Notes under the pieces: generated by a model
What the model was told of the DNA's origin: nothing
Seen by the model: only the letters and a program-made list of their open reading frames with translations
The model's database searches: none
Made by a program: the position numbers and the translations under genes
Shown here: positions 10,101 to 19,960 of the stretch, piece by piece
Layout of the letters: each line of letters begins with the position of its first letter
How positions within the stretch are numbered: the first letter of the stretch is position 1
NCBI GenBank assembly: GCA_937941765.1
Contig: CALDGQ010000024.1
Span: 1 to 64,000, forward strand
Direction: 5' to 3'
Length of the DNA: 64,000 bases
From: an uncultured Saprospiraceae bacterium
Lineage (GTDB): Bacteria > Bacteroidota > Bacteroidia > Chitinophagales > Saprospiraceae

Positions 10101-12083
10101 TGAACCATCATCACAAATTTCATATAAAAAGGAGTCGGTTCCAATAAATCCAGCATTCGGTGTATAGTTAATTGTTCCATCTGGATTGATAATTAATATT
10201 CCATTTGTAGGATTAGAAACTGGAGTTGTATTGATTGTTATATTATCTCCGTCTGGGTCATAATCATTACTGATAACACTTGCAGAAAGTGTGTTGCCTG
10301 TTTCCATTGTGAAGTTATCATCGATACCTACAACAGAGTTGTTAACTGGATCCACGTTGTCGATTACTGAAATGGAAACAATAGAGATGTCGCAACCAGC
10401 TGGGCAACCATCATCACAAACTTGATATTGAAATGAAGCATTTCCGAAAAAATCTAAGTCTGGAGTAAACATATAAAATCCTGCAGCATCAATTACAACC
10501 GTACCATTACTTACATTTACTGGTGTAGTATTTACTGTCAAATTATCTCCTTCAAAATCTGAGTCATTGGTTAATACAAAACCAGATACTGGATTGTTGG
10601 TCTGAGTAGCATTCACATCAAAAATAGCCAATGGAATATCATTGACAATTTGGATTTCGATTGGCACCATCAGTGAATAACATAGGCTGCTCTGGTCACA
10701 CACTGTTACACAAACACTATCTCTTCCAGAAAAATTAGGATTTGGATCGTAGGTAAGACAAAGTGAATTAGTAGTATTGTCAACTACTGCAGTAGCAAAT
10801 CCTTGTGTTCCTTGTCCACAAATCGTAACAAAGTGGGTATCCGTAACATTGGCATCGATGATCGGGCCACATACGGTGTGAGTAATATCTTCATTTGTAA
10901 CTAATGGCGGCATTACTAATATTGGACTTTGATCTATCGTCGCAGAAACAGGAGTGGTAATAACGGAAACAGGTACATTGACAAAATCACAATTATTTGT
11001 TTGATCACAAACTTGAATACATATATCATCTGTTCCTGTATATCCATTGTTAGGAGTATATTCGATGCATAAAACCGTACCTGTCAAGGTAGTGTTTGCA
11101 GTACCATTTAGTGGAGTGTTACCACAAATACTAGCGGTGAAAGTATCGCCAACATTATGGTCTAATATATTTGTACAAACAGTTACTATTGAGTCTTGAG
11201 CTGTAGTAATTGGTGTCACCACAACCACTGGAGGTGTAGGGTCTGTACAATTTGCTATAGCAGGTAATACAGTAACCGGAATTGAAACTGTATCACAAAG
11301 ACCTGATACATCACATACAATAATACAAACTTCATCTTCACCGGCGAAGGATGCGGTTGGTATATAATCCATACATAAAGAGTTGCCAACAACACTTACT
11401 GTTGAAGTACCATTTGCTGGACTACCACTGCATAGTGTTGCAGTAAAAGTATCTGTTTGGTTAATGTCTAAAATGGGAAGACATTGAGTATCCGTCCCTC
11501 CTTCCGGAATTGTAAGTGGATTAGATAATACGACCGGTGCATCTGGACAAGCCAATCCATTGTTGAAATAGTTGGAATTCCAATTGTTATTAAATGGATC
11601 AAAGACATCCGCAAAAAACATTTGAAAATCTCCACCATTCATGCCGCTTGCATTTGGACCTGGATCAGATCCATTCTCAAATAATCTAGTAGTGGGTACA
11701 CAACCTTCAACTAGTGTGAAAGTAAATAAAAGAAGTTCTTGTCCACTAACAAATGAGACGGGTGCTCCATTGGTTGCAAAACCATGAAAGTCAAAATTAG
11801 GTTCTGCTGTAGGAGTGAAAATTTGAGAGTTGTCTGACCAAATGCCGCCATTCATTGATGTGGTAGCTATCGGTGCGTTAGAAATTGAAGCCGGTAACAA
11901 AACTGTAACTTGACTACCACCTCCAACAAAGTAAAAGGTATTGGTGAAAGTAGGTCTAGCATAGACTTCATATTCATTTGTGGTTCCATTGTACCGAAGA
12001 TTGAAATCAATATCTTGTTGTCCATTGGCATAAAATCCAATAAACATAAATAGGATTGCAATCAATTGTTTTAAGTTATTCAT
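7140..12083 (-). CDS. Giant secreted repeat protein: shared N-module, tandem cadherin/Big_9-like domains, dockerin-like C-module
   Basis: 1647 residues. Signal peptide 1-21, then the same N-terminal module as its neighbours (23-170: FYFVGGGSQVTVLLP, NGGIWSDNS, FHGFATNGAPVSF, MNGGDFQMFFADVF). About a dozen tandem beta domains of roughly 90 residues follow (180-1370) in two types: one with VCxxIxDxNxxDTxTxxxC and IEYTPNxGYTGTDDICIQVCD, the other with LxNDxDPEGDNLxVNTTP and FIGTDSFLYEICDDGSP. The C-terminal 270 residues (from about 1374, LRLKVMLQGALYGSADGIMR) match the C-terminus of the 2585-residue protein and hold two NxDxKxKYDGxxNDR segments like EF-hand/dockerin loops. No type A or B sorting domain is visible. 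It is likely an adhesin or matrix protein. Confidence 0.85.
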   Translation of the reverse strand: MNNLKQLIAILFMFIGFYANGQQDIDFNLRYNGTTNEYEVYARPTFTNTFYFVGGGSQVTVLLPASISNAPIATTSMNGGIWSDNSQIFTPTAEPNFDFHGFATNGAPVSFVSGQELLLFTFTLVEGCVPTTRLFENGSDPGPNASGMNGGDFQMFFADVFDPFNNNWNSNYFNNGLACPDAPVVLSNPLTIPEGGTDTQCLPILDINQTDTFTATLCSGSPANGTSTVSVVGNSLCMDYIPTASFAGEDEVCIIVCDVSGLCDTVSIPVTVLPAIANCTDPTPPVVVVTPITTAQDSIVTVCTNILDHNVGDTFTASICGNTPLNGTANTTLTGTVLCIEYTPNNGYTGTDDICIQVCDQTNNCDFVNVPVSVITTPVSATIDQSPILVMPPLVTNEDITHTVCGPIIDANVTDTHFVTICGQGTQGFATAVVDNTTNSLCLTYDPNPNFSGRDSVCVTVCDQSSLCYSLMVPIEIQIVNDIPLAIFDVNATQTNNPVSGFVLTNDSDFEGDNLTVNTTPVNVSNGTVVIDAAGFYMFTPDLDFFGNASFQYQVCDDGCPAGCDISIVSISVIDNVDPVNNSVVGIDDNFTMETGNTLSASVISNDYDPDGDNITINTTPVSNPTNGILIINPDGTINYTPNAGFIGTDSFLYEICDDGSPQACDNVTVTIDVIENNSTNNVYAVDDANSGEVDQTQTGNVTLNDYDPEGDNLFVNTTPIFNTTNGTLTLNTNGTYNYIPNPGFIGNDFFIYEVCDDGSPVACDQATVYLAVLDSKDAPIVITNPITIDMNETGSVCMPIIDPNGNDVFTLTSCVGSPANGIANTSITNGNLCVDYTPNTGYIGYDEVCVIVCDQTGRCDTASVPVTVIPFALTETTPDMPDAIITPITVAQDSTAIVCSSILDGNSGEAFTITSCGGTPANGTLTITQNANNYCLEYTPNTGFTGSDDLCLTICDLAGNCDPITVPVSVVPTPVEADIAQTPILIMPPVVTYEDINATACGAIIDANTTDTHTASICGAPVNGTATATIDNATNSLCINFDPIPNFIGSDSVCVTVCDQGALCYDLMVPIEVIPVNDPPIAIDDINNTQVNIPVTGNTLTNDSDPEGGNLTVNTTPINPTNGTVTIDALGNYTFTPDTGFVGNGTFEYEVCDDGNPIECDIAIVTIVVIDITNPNNNNVLGVPDNYTTEDDTPLTSDLLANDSDPDGDNLIINVIPATSPTNGTLTINPDGTFQYIPTLGIYGVETFSYQVCDDGSPQACAIVPVTITILEGNNVNDLYATDDFFIGDEDATITGNVVLNDNDPENGILTVSTTPVVAPTNGTLTLNPNGTFTYIPNPDFTGNDQFVYEVCDDGSPTACDEATAYITILNVSVELRLKVMLQGALYGSADGIMRADLVAQNLVPLTQPYDIAPLNTTRFAHILGGNEVTTNAVLSANAGTPDAIVDWVFVELRDATGSTTIRTLSALVQRDGDIVNAADGGVIYVDSLPANFYPIVKHRNHLGAMTATPITAVAKVAAFDFTTASGNDLYNLDPSYNGVEQVSYLGHQALWAGNAYPDNKCKYDGAANDRIIINGDVIFHPLNTSNTLNFNNAVGYYQGDINLDGKAKYDGIGNDRILMQSTILTYPLNSSFLNNYDLLIEQVQN

Positions 12084-12149
12084 TTTCCGTGAATTTGGTG
12101 TTTTTAGTTATTCTTCGGTTATCTATCTGGTATGTTGTAGAAACTTATA

Positions 12150-15100
12150 TTAGTATTTTACTTGCTCAATTAATAAGCTGTAGTTATTTAGTATTGAATT
12201 GTTTTTTGGATACGTAAGCACTGTAAATTGAATCAATATTCTATCATTTAAGACGCCATCATATTTCGCTTTTCCATCCATATTGATATCTCCTTGGAAA
12301 TAGCCGATCGCATTATTGTAATTTAAATTTGAGTCAATATTATCTGGTGCAGTAATGATTTCATTAACCAAAATAATTCGATCATTTGAAATGCCATCAT
12401 ACTTTACTTTGTCGTCGGCATTTGCATTTCCTGACCATAATGCTTGTACTCCGGCTTCTGAAGTTTGCTCTAAACCATCGTATCCTTCCATGTTGTATAA
12501 TTCAGCGCTATTTATTTGAGTAAAATCTATAGCCACTGATTTGTCAATTATTGCATTGGGGCTTGCCGTCATGACACCAAAATGGTTTCTATGTTTTATA
12601 CATACAAAAAACTCACCAATTATATCATTAACATATAAGTTACCTCCTGTCTGTGAGTCAACTATGTCACCATCTCGTTGCAATAATGCTGATACTGTTC
12701 TAATTACAGTTGTGGAATCTACTGCATCTTTCAATTCTATAAACACCCAATCTACAATTCCATCAGGTGTATTGAGATTGGCTTGTAATAATGCGTTAGT
12801 TGTTGTTTCATTTCCACCTAAAACTGGTATAAATCTATTGTTTACCTGTGGATTAAATAATGGATTGAAAGCACCGGAATAAGGTTGTATCAATGGAACT
12901 AGATTCTGAGTAACAAGATCGTTACGCATTAAGCCGTCTGTACTTCCATATAGTGCACCTTGCAGCATTACTTTTAAATCAAGTAATATCCGATCATCAA
13001 TTACAGTTAGATAAACAGTGGCACTATCACAATTAGTACCCAAATTTGTGTCACAGATTTTGTAAATAAATTGATCATTTCCAGTGAATCCTGGAGTTGG
13101 AAAAAAGGAGAATAATCCAGTTGAACTCATGTTGACAGTCCCATTTTGAGGCTGTGATATGGTTTCAACAATTGGACTGGACCATCCACTTAAGTTGTCG
13201 TTTAATGTTACCATCCCAGATAGTGTATCTCCTGTCATACCGAGCACCGCATCATCTGTAGCGAAGAGGTCTAATGTGCCATTGCCCATTAAGATTTCTA
13301 ATGTTACTTCAACGGTATCACAAGCTTGGTCTACTGCATCATCACATATTTTGTACTGAAATTGATAGGTACCCACCGCACTGGAATTTGGTTCGTAACT
13401 AAAATCTCCATTCGAATAAATTGTCAGTGATCCAAGTGCAGGTGAAGTGATTGCAGTAGTATCAATAGAAAAATTATCTCCTTGCGGATCACTATCATTT
13501 ACCAATAAATTTGCATTAAGTATATTATCGTTTTCCAAAATAAAATGATCTCCTGATCCAATCACTTGATTGTTTTGATTAAAAGGACAATCAATTATAT
13601 CAATCTCTACTTTTGCTTTTTGGCAAAAAGCTGGTATTCCGGAATCACACATTATATAAATAAAGCTCGCGGTTCCAACAAAATCTTGAGTAGGGAAAAA
13701 AGTATAATCTCCATTACTATTAAGCGTCAAGTTTCCATTAATCACATCCAATGGAGTTGTATTTGTAAATAGATCATCTTCATCAGGATCGTAATCATTG
13801 GTAAGGACATTACCGGTTACAGCTCTATTAACTTCCGTGGCATTGATGTCATTTCTTGCGATAGGTTTTTGATTACATCCATTTGATATCTGCTGATTCA
13901 AAAAGTCGTAATCACCTAGAATGGTCTCACTAACTGTGTAATTAATGGTGGCACTTTGACTGTCATTGTCTTCTAGACTATTGGACAAACCATTTACCCC
14001 AAACGGTGGCAAAAGAATACTATTGGATATCACAGCAGCATTGTGACCTGCTTCAACAACATCAAAACACCCATCCCCATCTGAATCCAAGTCAAAGTGA
14101 TTTGGAGTATTATCATTATCTGTATCAAAATTAGCTGCAACTAATCCGTCGTCATTTGCCATAGATGGATTGTTGTCATCATCATCTAAATATATAGGTA
14201 CTCCGTCATTATCTGAATCCAACAAAGGATTTACAGGTGTTTCTAGTAAATCGGGTATGCCATCATTATCATCATCTAAATCTACATGGTCAAGTATGCC
14301 ATCCTGATCATTGTCGGGAAAATGAAATCCAAAATTATGCGCACAATTTGAAAGGGTGGATACATTTGAAAAATTCGTTAATATATTGTTTGTGGACATT
14401 AATACATCAGCGGGAAGTGTGGATTCATCAATAACAATAAATACTTGCTCATCAATAGGAACTTGTACAAGCTCACGATATTCTATAACTATCCTTGGCG
14501 GAGGTCCATTATTGCTATCAAATGATTCTGCACGACGTCGCCCCGATCCATTAATGATGATGGCAAGGTCATTGCCTATATTCCAGCCAGGCCGATCAAC
14601 CAGTTCTTGGATAATAGGAGAAAGATCGGGTGTTGAATAAGTTGAATTATCAAACCATGATTGAATATTGTTCCACTGTACGGTCGCAGATGTAGATGGT
14701 CTGTTGGATAGATAAGAATTCGTGTTTGGGAATTCACCAGCGTCATCCGTGTTTTCTCCGAAGAAATTAAGGGAGGTGGGTTGAAAATTATTTCCTTTCG
14801 CATAAAATTCAATGTAAGCATTATCAATCATTGCTCCTTGTGGAATAGTGATAGATGTGAAACGTAAACCAACTGTTTGGTTATTCGATCCATCTCTAAT
14901 CATTTCAAGATCATTACCGAAACGAAGCATATTTCCATTTGCTCTTTCTTCTGCATCATCTATATTGGATGAAATATCAAGGGTCAAATTTTGTGTAGGA
15001 CCAAATTCCATGTTTATCAAACTATAAGTTCCATCATTGAGTGTGGTTGTTGTATTCAACAATTGATCTGCTCCATCGAGCATCCCATCTTGATTGGTAT

Positions 15101-18100
15101 CTTCGTACAATCGAATGATTGCATTGGCAGTTCCAGATTCGGTACTGTCGTAAAATCCGTTTTGATTTTCATCTTCGAAGACGATCCCATTTATTTCATT
15201 GGATTCAGTACATACAATATCAATTCGGACTATTGCCTCGTCGCATTTTATAACGGGTGTTGAGAAGTCGCAAACTTGATAGGTTAATGAATCCGAACCT
15301 TGGAAAAAATCATTTGGTGTATATTCAATTTCACCTGTTATGGAATTGATAGAAACGGTTCCATGAGTAGGTTGGATCCCATTTGTAGGTATCGATATTG
15401 AAGTGGGATCTATATCGGAATCTCCATCCCAATCATTTGCTAACACATCAATTGTAACAGGTGTTTCTGTTTGAGTAATTGCATAATCATCGACTGCCAT
15501 TGGTTGACATCCGCCGATACATGTGGTATATCCGAAATCATTGACACAATCATTTTCACTAACATAAGGAAATACTGTAATTTCAATGTTATCTGTTGTA
15601 AGTTCACTGCCTGTTGGGAGTGTAGAAACATCTAATTCCAATACAAAGTGTGCAGGAAGGTTGGAGGTGGCATACTCAATAATCAGTTTGGGGGCGTTAC
15701 CGGCTCCTTCATTTGAATGTGCCCAACGATTGCCAGTTCCTTCGAATAAAAAAGCCATATTGTTTCCTTCTACCCAATTTGGCCTATCGATGATTTCTTG
15801 AACGATCGTGGCGATATTTGGCGTGTTATATATTTGATTGTTAAACCAGCCAGGGACATTATTCCATAAAATGGGTTCTGTTTTGGAACGATTAGAGAGA
15901 TTATTGTTAGTATTTGTAAATGGAGCGGCATCATCAGTAGCTTCCCCATAAATCGATAGGTTAGAATAGTTAAAGCGATAGGCTCTAGATTGGAATTCAA
16001 TGGTTGCACTTTGGATGTAAGCACCAGCTGGAATGTCAATTGAATTGAATCGAAGTCCAGTCACTTGTGGCTCACCACTTCTTCTTCCGAAAGGTATTGC
16101 AGTGGTATTTAATGAAACAACATTGCTATTCAGATTTTCCATAGCATCATCGTTATTATTACTAATTTGTTTTTCAATATTTTGTGGTGTACTTAAAAGA
16201 AGTGGTGAAAAGGAATATTCTCCATTAGCATCACTTGACTGATCGCTAATAAAATTGTCATCATTATCGATCAATCCATTTGCATTTACATCTTCATATA
16301 ATTGAATCGTAACATTGGGACCTGGAGCTTCTCCGAGATCATAAATTCCATTTTGATTGGTATCGACAAAGACAGTTCCTGTGATCAAGTTTTGTCCTGA
16401 AATAGTTGGACAGAAAACATTGATAGTAACTAATGCGGTATCACAATTAGCAATTGGTGTACTTAAATCACATACTATATATTCAAAATTTTCAACACCA
16501 CTGAAAGTTGGATTTGGCGTATACGTGATGGCGCCGTTATTTGGATCAATACTAAGAATACCATTGCTTGGTTGAATTCCGTTCAAAGGAATATAGACAC
16601 TAGTTGGATCTAAATCGTCATTTGAGTCAAAATCATTGGCTAGTATATCAATTGTTATGGTTTCACCAATTTCGATGGTTACTTCGTCGTCATTTGCTTC
16701 GGGTGGACAATTATCAACACAATTTAAAATTCCAAAATTATTTAAACAATCTGATTCACCTACTGAAGTAAACATGGCAACTTCTATATTGTCTGTCGTC
16801 ATGAAAGTATTCGAAACGGAGGTGCGATCAATTTCCAATACAAAGTGAGCAACATAAAGAGGAATAGTTGGACTGAAACTATAAGCTCCATTAGTATCAC
16901 TCAGGGTTGAAGAAATAAAAATATCTTCATCATCCAACACACCATTTTGATTGATATCCTGATAGAGGTTGATGGCAGTGTTTGCTTGACCAGTTTCTCC
17001 TTCTTCCTGTAATCCGTTTTCATTGGCATCTTGATAAATAAAGCCAGAGATAATATTTTCTCCAGCGATTCCTGGGCAACTAACATTAATAATTACCAAT
17101 GCTTCGTCACATAAGTTGGGATCTTCGATGGAACAGATTTGGTATTCAAATGAATCGGTTCCTATAAAGTTGAAGTTTGGTTGGTATTCTATTGTAGCAT
17201 CATTGTTGTAAATAACAGTTCCATTAGTAGCTAACAAACTGCCGTTGATTAAAGTGCTGGTATCGATAAGACCTAAATCATTTTCAAGAATATTGATTGT
17301 AAGGTTGTAACCAACGCCCAAGGAAAGGGTGTCATTTACTGCTTCAAGGTAGGAGTTAACACCTAGGTAAATATCATTCTCGCAACTATTGAAAGTTGAA
17401 AAACTGGCAGTGGCAGTACTTAATAGAGAGGGAATATGTGCTCCATCATTAGGTTCTACTTGGACGATATAATTACCTAATAAATTTAGGACGAAAGCGT
17501 AGTAACCTGAAATATTTGAAGTAGTTGTTTGGATTAACAAATCTGTTGAAGGATCAATTAAACCATTCTCATTTGCATCATTATATAAACTAACATTTAT
17601 TCCAGTCAGTAATTGTTCGCCATCGTAAGTCCCATTGTCAAAAGGTTGTTCCAAGAAGGTATATCCACTTATAATATTAGAGATTGGAGTTGCATTACAG
17701 TCGCCAACATAAACGGTAACTATTGCTTTGTCACATAGCATATCATCTTCCAATGCACAAATTTCATACTCAAAATTTTCGGTACCTTGCCATTCTGGAG
17801 TAGGCGTGTATGTAATACTATAATCAGTAGCTATACTTACGGTGCCGTTGGAAGGTTGTATCAATCCAGTGACAGACAATTTTGTTGGGTCTATTGTGGC
17901 CAAAAATGAATCGTCATTATCTAAAACAGGAATATCGATCGGAGTGCTGGTTGGGGTTGCGATGACATCTTCATTTGCGAGAATCAATCGTTCTGAACAC
18001 ATCGGTTCCATATTAGTTCCCACATCCATGGACGGGGAACCAGGTAAAGCAACTGATGGATCCTCTCCATAAACACCAACAATAGGAGTGTCACAGGTAA

Positions 18101-19907
18101 AAATGGCGGTGCCACTTTGATCATTATCTGTATTGTCAAAAATTTGATGAATCTCTAATTCATTTAAATTGATGGCTTCATCATAAGAAAGACCACAAGG
18201 CGAAATAAATGGTGTACCAGCAGTTACGTCTCCATCATGTTTTATATAGATGGTTGTATTTGAAATAGGGGTAACCCATAAAGGTGCATCATTTCTTGAA
18301 CCATCTGAAGAACCAGGGGCCCAAGCGATACTCGTAAAATTAGTCAGTTGCTCGACACCTGTCAAAGTAAATGCCCAGTCAAATCCAGAACCTTCTCCAT
18401 CAGAGTCGATGACTTCAATCGCTGTATAAGATGCTCCTGCTAAGTTTTCAAACTTGTAAGCAGAAGTATTTTGTGGAAGTAAAAAATCTACGGTACTAGA
18501 AGGAGGTATTAGAATGGTTCCATTATCAATGTTACTGGTCCAATTGATTGTCAACTCATAGTCATAACTATTATGAAAATATACTCTTGCAGGTGCATCT
18601 TGGTTCATCGTAGGAACCGGTGAATAATAAACACTCGAATAAAAAGCAGCTGGTTGTAAATTAATATTTCGGGTGCCAAAACAATCAAGTCCTCCGAATA
18701 AAACATCTGTACCTATTGCTTTAGATGCACTTACAATTGCACCGGATTTAATGTCATTAATGCTATTTACAACATCTGGATTACCGTCGACAAACAGTAC
18801 TTCTCCTTCATTTAAAGTTTCCGTTAGATCATTGTTACCTATGTTTCCATCACCGTTTAAATCAATATTGATTGTTGTATTATCATGTAAAGCCCGCAAA
18901 AATAATGCAGTATATTGAAATTCAGCTCCTAAATCTTCTCCCAATGGAACTATAAAAGAGGTTCCATATCTACTGATGTCATAAACCGAAGTCTTGGCAG
19001 CTTGGAAATCGAATACAGTTGCATCACCTGCAATTTTGGAAACAGAAATATTTGATGATGAAAGCATTTTATCTTTGCCATCATAAACGATATTAGATAG
19101 ATCTCTTGGTGGTGAATAATTAAAGGTATTATCCAAAATAATAGAACTTCCAGGTAGTAAAATATCATCAGGATATCCTGGTGCTATACCGTTGTTCAAG
19201 TTCCCGTCTCCCCAAATTTCAGTAGATGTCTGGACGGGTAGCGATAGATCTTGTTCGTACCCATCTTCCCAATGATCGTACTTGATATAAGCTATTGGAT
19301 AAGGTGTCTTTATTGTTGTTACACTTCTAATCTCATCACTATGAAAATTGCAATTGCTCGCATCGCGAAATGCATCATATAAATATTCCTCTGGAAATGG
19401 TAGGTAAAATGTTTTCTGTTTGTTAGCTTGTTTACAAGGATTCAATTCTTCAGGACTAAACTTAATTTCTATATGCTCCTCAACTTTGCATATTGGATTC
19501 CATTCCGCATCATAAGATTCATACCAAACGATATAGTTACCCGGTGATAGATTTGAAATAGTCTCTGTAGTATTACAAGGTGTTGCAAACGTTCCACAGG
19601 TCCAAATCAGGTTATATTCACTATCAAATATATTAACCGTAACAATTGGATCACTCAATCCTGTAAACGTAATTGATGAAGAAGTAGATGTATAAGCAAT
19701 GTTGCAATCTGCAATTGGAAGGACCTTTAATGATGGGTATTCATTGTTTAAACTATCGTTTAAAATTGGGGCTGTGCTTACAATAACTGATGGACTAGCA
19801 ACTCCGTTTTTCATACCAAAACCTGTACGCACAACTGTCAAGCTGATGCATATCTGAATGAACAAGGTGGTATTAAAAATACGTAAAAGTTTAGCTGGTG
19901 TTATCAC
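12150..19907 (-). CDS. Giant 2585-residue surface protein: IgGFc-binding-like head, SdrD-B, DNRLRE-like, TSP3 and dockerin-like modules
   Basis: N-terminal hydrophobic segment (about 8-30) acts as signal. A large beta domain (about 155-610: GTSFIVPLGEDLGAEF, TALFLRALHDNTTI, NEGEVLFVDG) resembles IgGFc-binding N-terminal domains. Then come alternating cadherin-like domains and four SdrD-B/prealbumin-like domains (near 742, 950, 1169 and 1566; pattern GxVFxDxNQNGxYDxGE). Two DNRLRE-like domains (about 1239-1415 and 1639-1812, with VGLRF.SI.IP.GA.I..A.IEF) interrupt the third and fourth SdrD units. Calcium-type DxDxDGxxD repeats lie at 1860-1960, three Big_9/VCBS-like domains at 2010-2300, and the dockerin-like C-module at 2307-2585 (LDLKVMLQGALYGSTDGLMR). 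It is probably one operon with the genes on either side (gaps of 53 and 66 bases). A multidomain adhesin is the best guess. Confidence 0.85.
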   Translation of the reverse strand: MITPAKLLRIFNTTLFIQICISLTVVRTGFGMKNGVASPSVIVSTAPILNDSLNNEYPSLKVLPIADCNIAYTSTSSSITFTGLSDPIVTVNIFDSEYNLIWTCGTFATPCNTTETISNLSPGNYIVWYESYDAEWNPICKVEEHIEIKFSPEELNPCKQANKQKTFYLPFPEEYLYDAFRDASNCNFHSDEIRSVTTIKTPYPIAYIKYDHWEDGYEQDLSLPVQTSTEIWGDGNLNNGIAPGYPDDILLPGSSIILDNTFNYSPPRDLSNIVYDGKDKMLSSSNISVSKIAGDATVFDFQAAKTSVYDISRYGTSFIVPLGEDLGAEFQYTALFLRALHDNTTINIDLNGDGNIGNNDLTETLNEGEVLFVDGNPDVVNSINDIKSGAIVSASKAIGTDVLFGGLDCFGTRNINLQPAAFYSSVYYSPVPTMNQDAPARVYFHNSYDYELTINWTSNIDNGTILIPPSSTVDFLLPQNTSAYKFENLAGASYTAIEVIDSDGEGSGFDWAFTLTGVEQLTNFTSIAWAPGSSDGSRNDAPLWVTPISNTTIYIKHDGDVTAGTPFISPCGLSYDEAINLNELEIHQIFDNTDNDQSGTAIFTCDTPIVGVYGEDPSVALPGSPSMDVGTNMEPMCSERLILANEDVIATPTSTPIDIPVLDNDDSFLATIDPTKLSVTGLIQPSNGTVSIATDYSITYTPTPEWQGTENFEYEICALEDDMLCDKAIVTVYVGDCNATPISNIISGYTFLEQPFDNGTYDGEQLLTGINVSLYNDANENGLIDPSTDLLIQTTTSNISGYYAFVLNLLGNYIVQVEPNDGAHIPSLLSTATASFSTFNSCENDIYLGVNSYLEAVNDTLSLGVGYNLTINILENDLGLIDTSTLINGSLLATNGTVIYNNDATIEYQPNFNFIGTDSFEYQICSIEDPNLCDEALVIINVSCPGIAGENIISGFIYQDANENGLQEEGETGQANTAINLYQDINQNGVLDDEDIFISSTLSDTNGAYSFSPTIPLYVAHFVLEIDRTSVSNTFMTTDNIEVAMFTSVGESDCLNNFGILNCVDNCPPEANDDEVTIEIGETITIDILANDFDSNDDLDPTSVYIPLNGIQPSNGILSIDPNNGAITYTPNPTFSGVENFEYIVCDLSTPIANCDTALVTINVFCPTISGQNLITGTVFVDTNQNGIYDLGEAPGPNVTIQLYEDVNANGLIDNDDNFISDQSSDANGEYSFSPLLLSTPQNIEKQISNNNDDAMENLNSNVVSLNTTAIPFGRRSGEPQVTGLRFNSIDIPAGAYIQSATIEFQSRAYRFNYSNLSIYGEATDDAAPFTNTNNNLSNRSKTEPILWNNVPGWFNNQIYNTPNIATIVQEIIDRPNWVEGNNMAFLFEGTGNRWAHSNEGAGNAPKLIIEYATSNLPAHFVLELDVSTLPTGSELTTDNIEITVFPYVSENDCVNDFGYTTCIGGCQPMAVDDYAITQTETPVTIDVLANDWDGDSDIDPTSISIPTNGIQPTHGTVSINSITGEIEYTPNDFFQGSDSLTYQVCDFSTPVIKCDEAIVRIDIVCTESNEINGIVFEDENQNGFYDSTESGTANAIIRLYEDTNQDGMLDGADQLLNTTTTLNDGTYSLINMEFGPTQNLTLDISSNIDDAEERANGNMLRFGNDLEMIRDGSNNQTVGLRFTSITIPQGAMIDNAYIEFYAKGNNFQPTSLNFFGENTDDAGEFPNTNSYLSNRPSTSATVQWNNIQSWFDNSTYSTPDLSPIIQELVDRPGWNIGNDLAIIINGSGRRRAESFDSNNGPPPRIVIEYRELVQVPIDEQVFIVIDESTLPADVLMSTNNILTNFSNVSTLSNCAHNFGFHFPDNDQDGILDHVDLDDDNDGIPDLLETPVNPLLDSDNDGVPIYLDDDDNNPSMANDDGLVAANFDTDNDNTPNHFDLDSDGDGCFDVVEAGHNAAVISNSILLPPFGVNGLSNSLEDNDSQSATINYTVSETILGDYDFLNQQISNGCNQKPIARNDINATEVNRAVTGNVLTNDYDPDEDDLFTNTTPLDVINGNLTLNSNGDYTFFPTQDFVGTASFIYIMCDSGIPAFCQKAKVEIDIIDCPFNQNNQVIGSGDHFILENDNILNANLLVNDSDPQGDNFSIDTTAITSPALGSLTIYSNGDFSYEPNSSAVGTYQFQYKICDDAVDQACDTVEVTLEILMGNGTLDLFATDDAVLGMTGDTLSGMVTLNDNLSGWSSPIVETISQPQNGTVNMSSTGLFSFFPTPGFTGNDQFIYKICDTNLGTNCDSATVYLTVIDDRILLDLKVMLQGALYGSTDGLMRNDLVTQNLVPLIQPYSGAFNPLFNPQVNNRFIPVLGGNETTTNALLQANLNTPDGIVDWVFIELKDAVDSTTVIRTVSALLQRDGDIVDSQTGGNLYVNDIIGEFFVCIKHRNHFGVMTASPNAIIDKSVAIDFTQINSAELYNMEGYDGLEQTSEAGVQALWSGNANADDKVKYDGISNDRIILVNEIITAPDNIDSNLNYNNAIGYFQGDINMDGKAKYDGVLNDRILIQFTVLTYPKNNSILNNYSLLIEQVKY

Positions 19908-19960
19908 TATTTACTTTCGTTCAGTTATTTAAGGAGGTTAGTATAGTTATGAACTTATCA

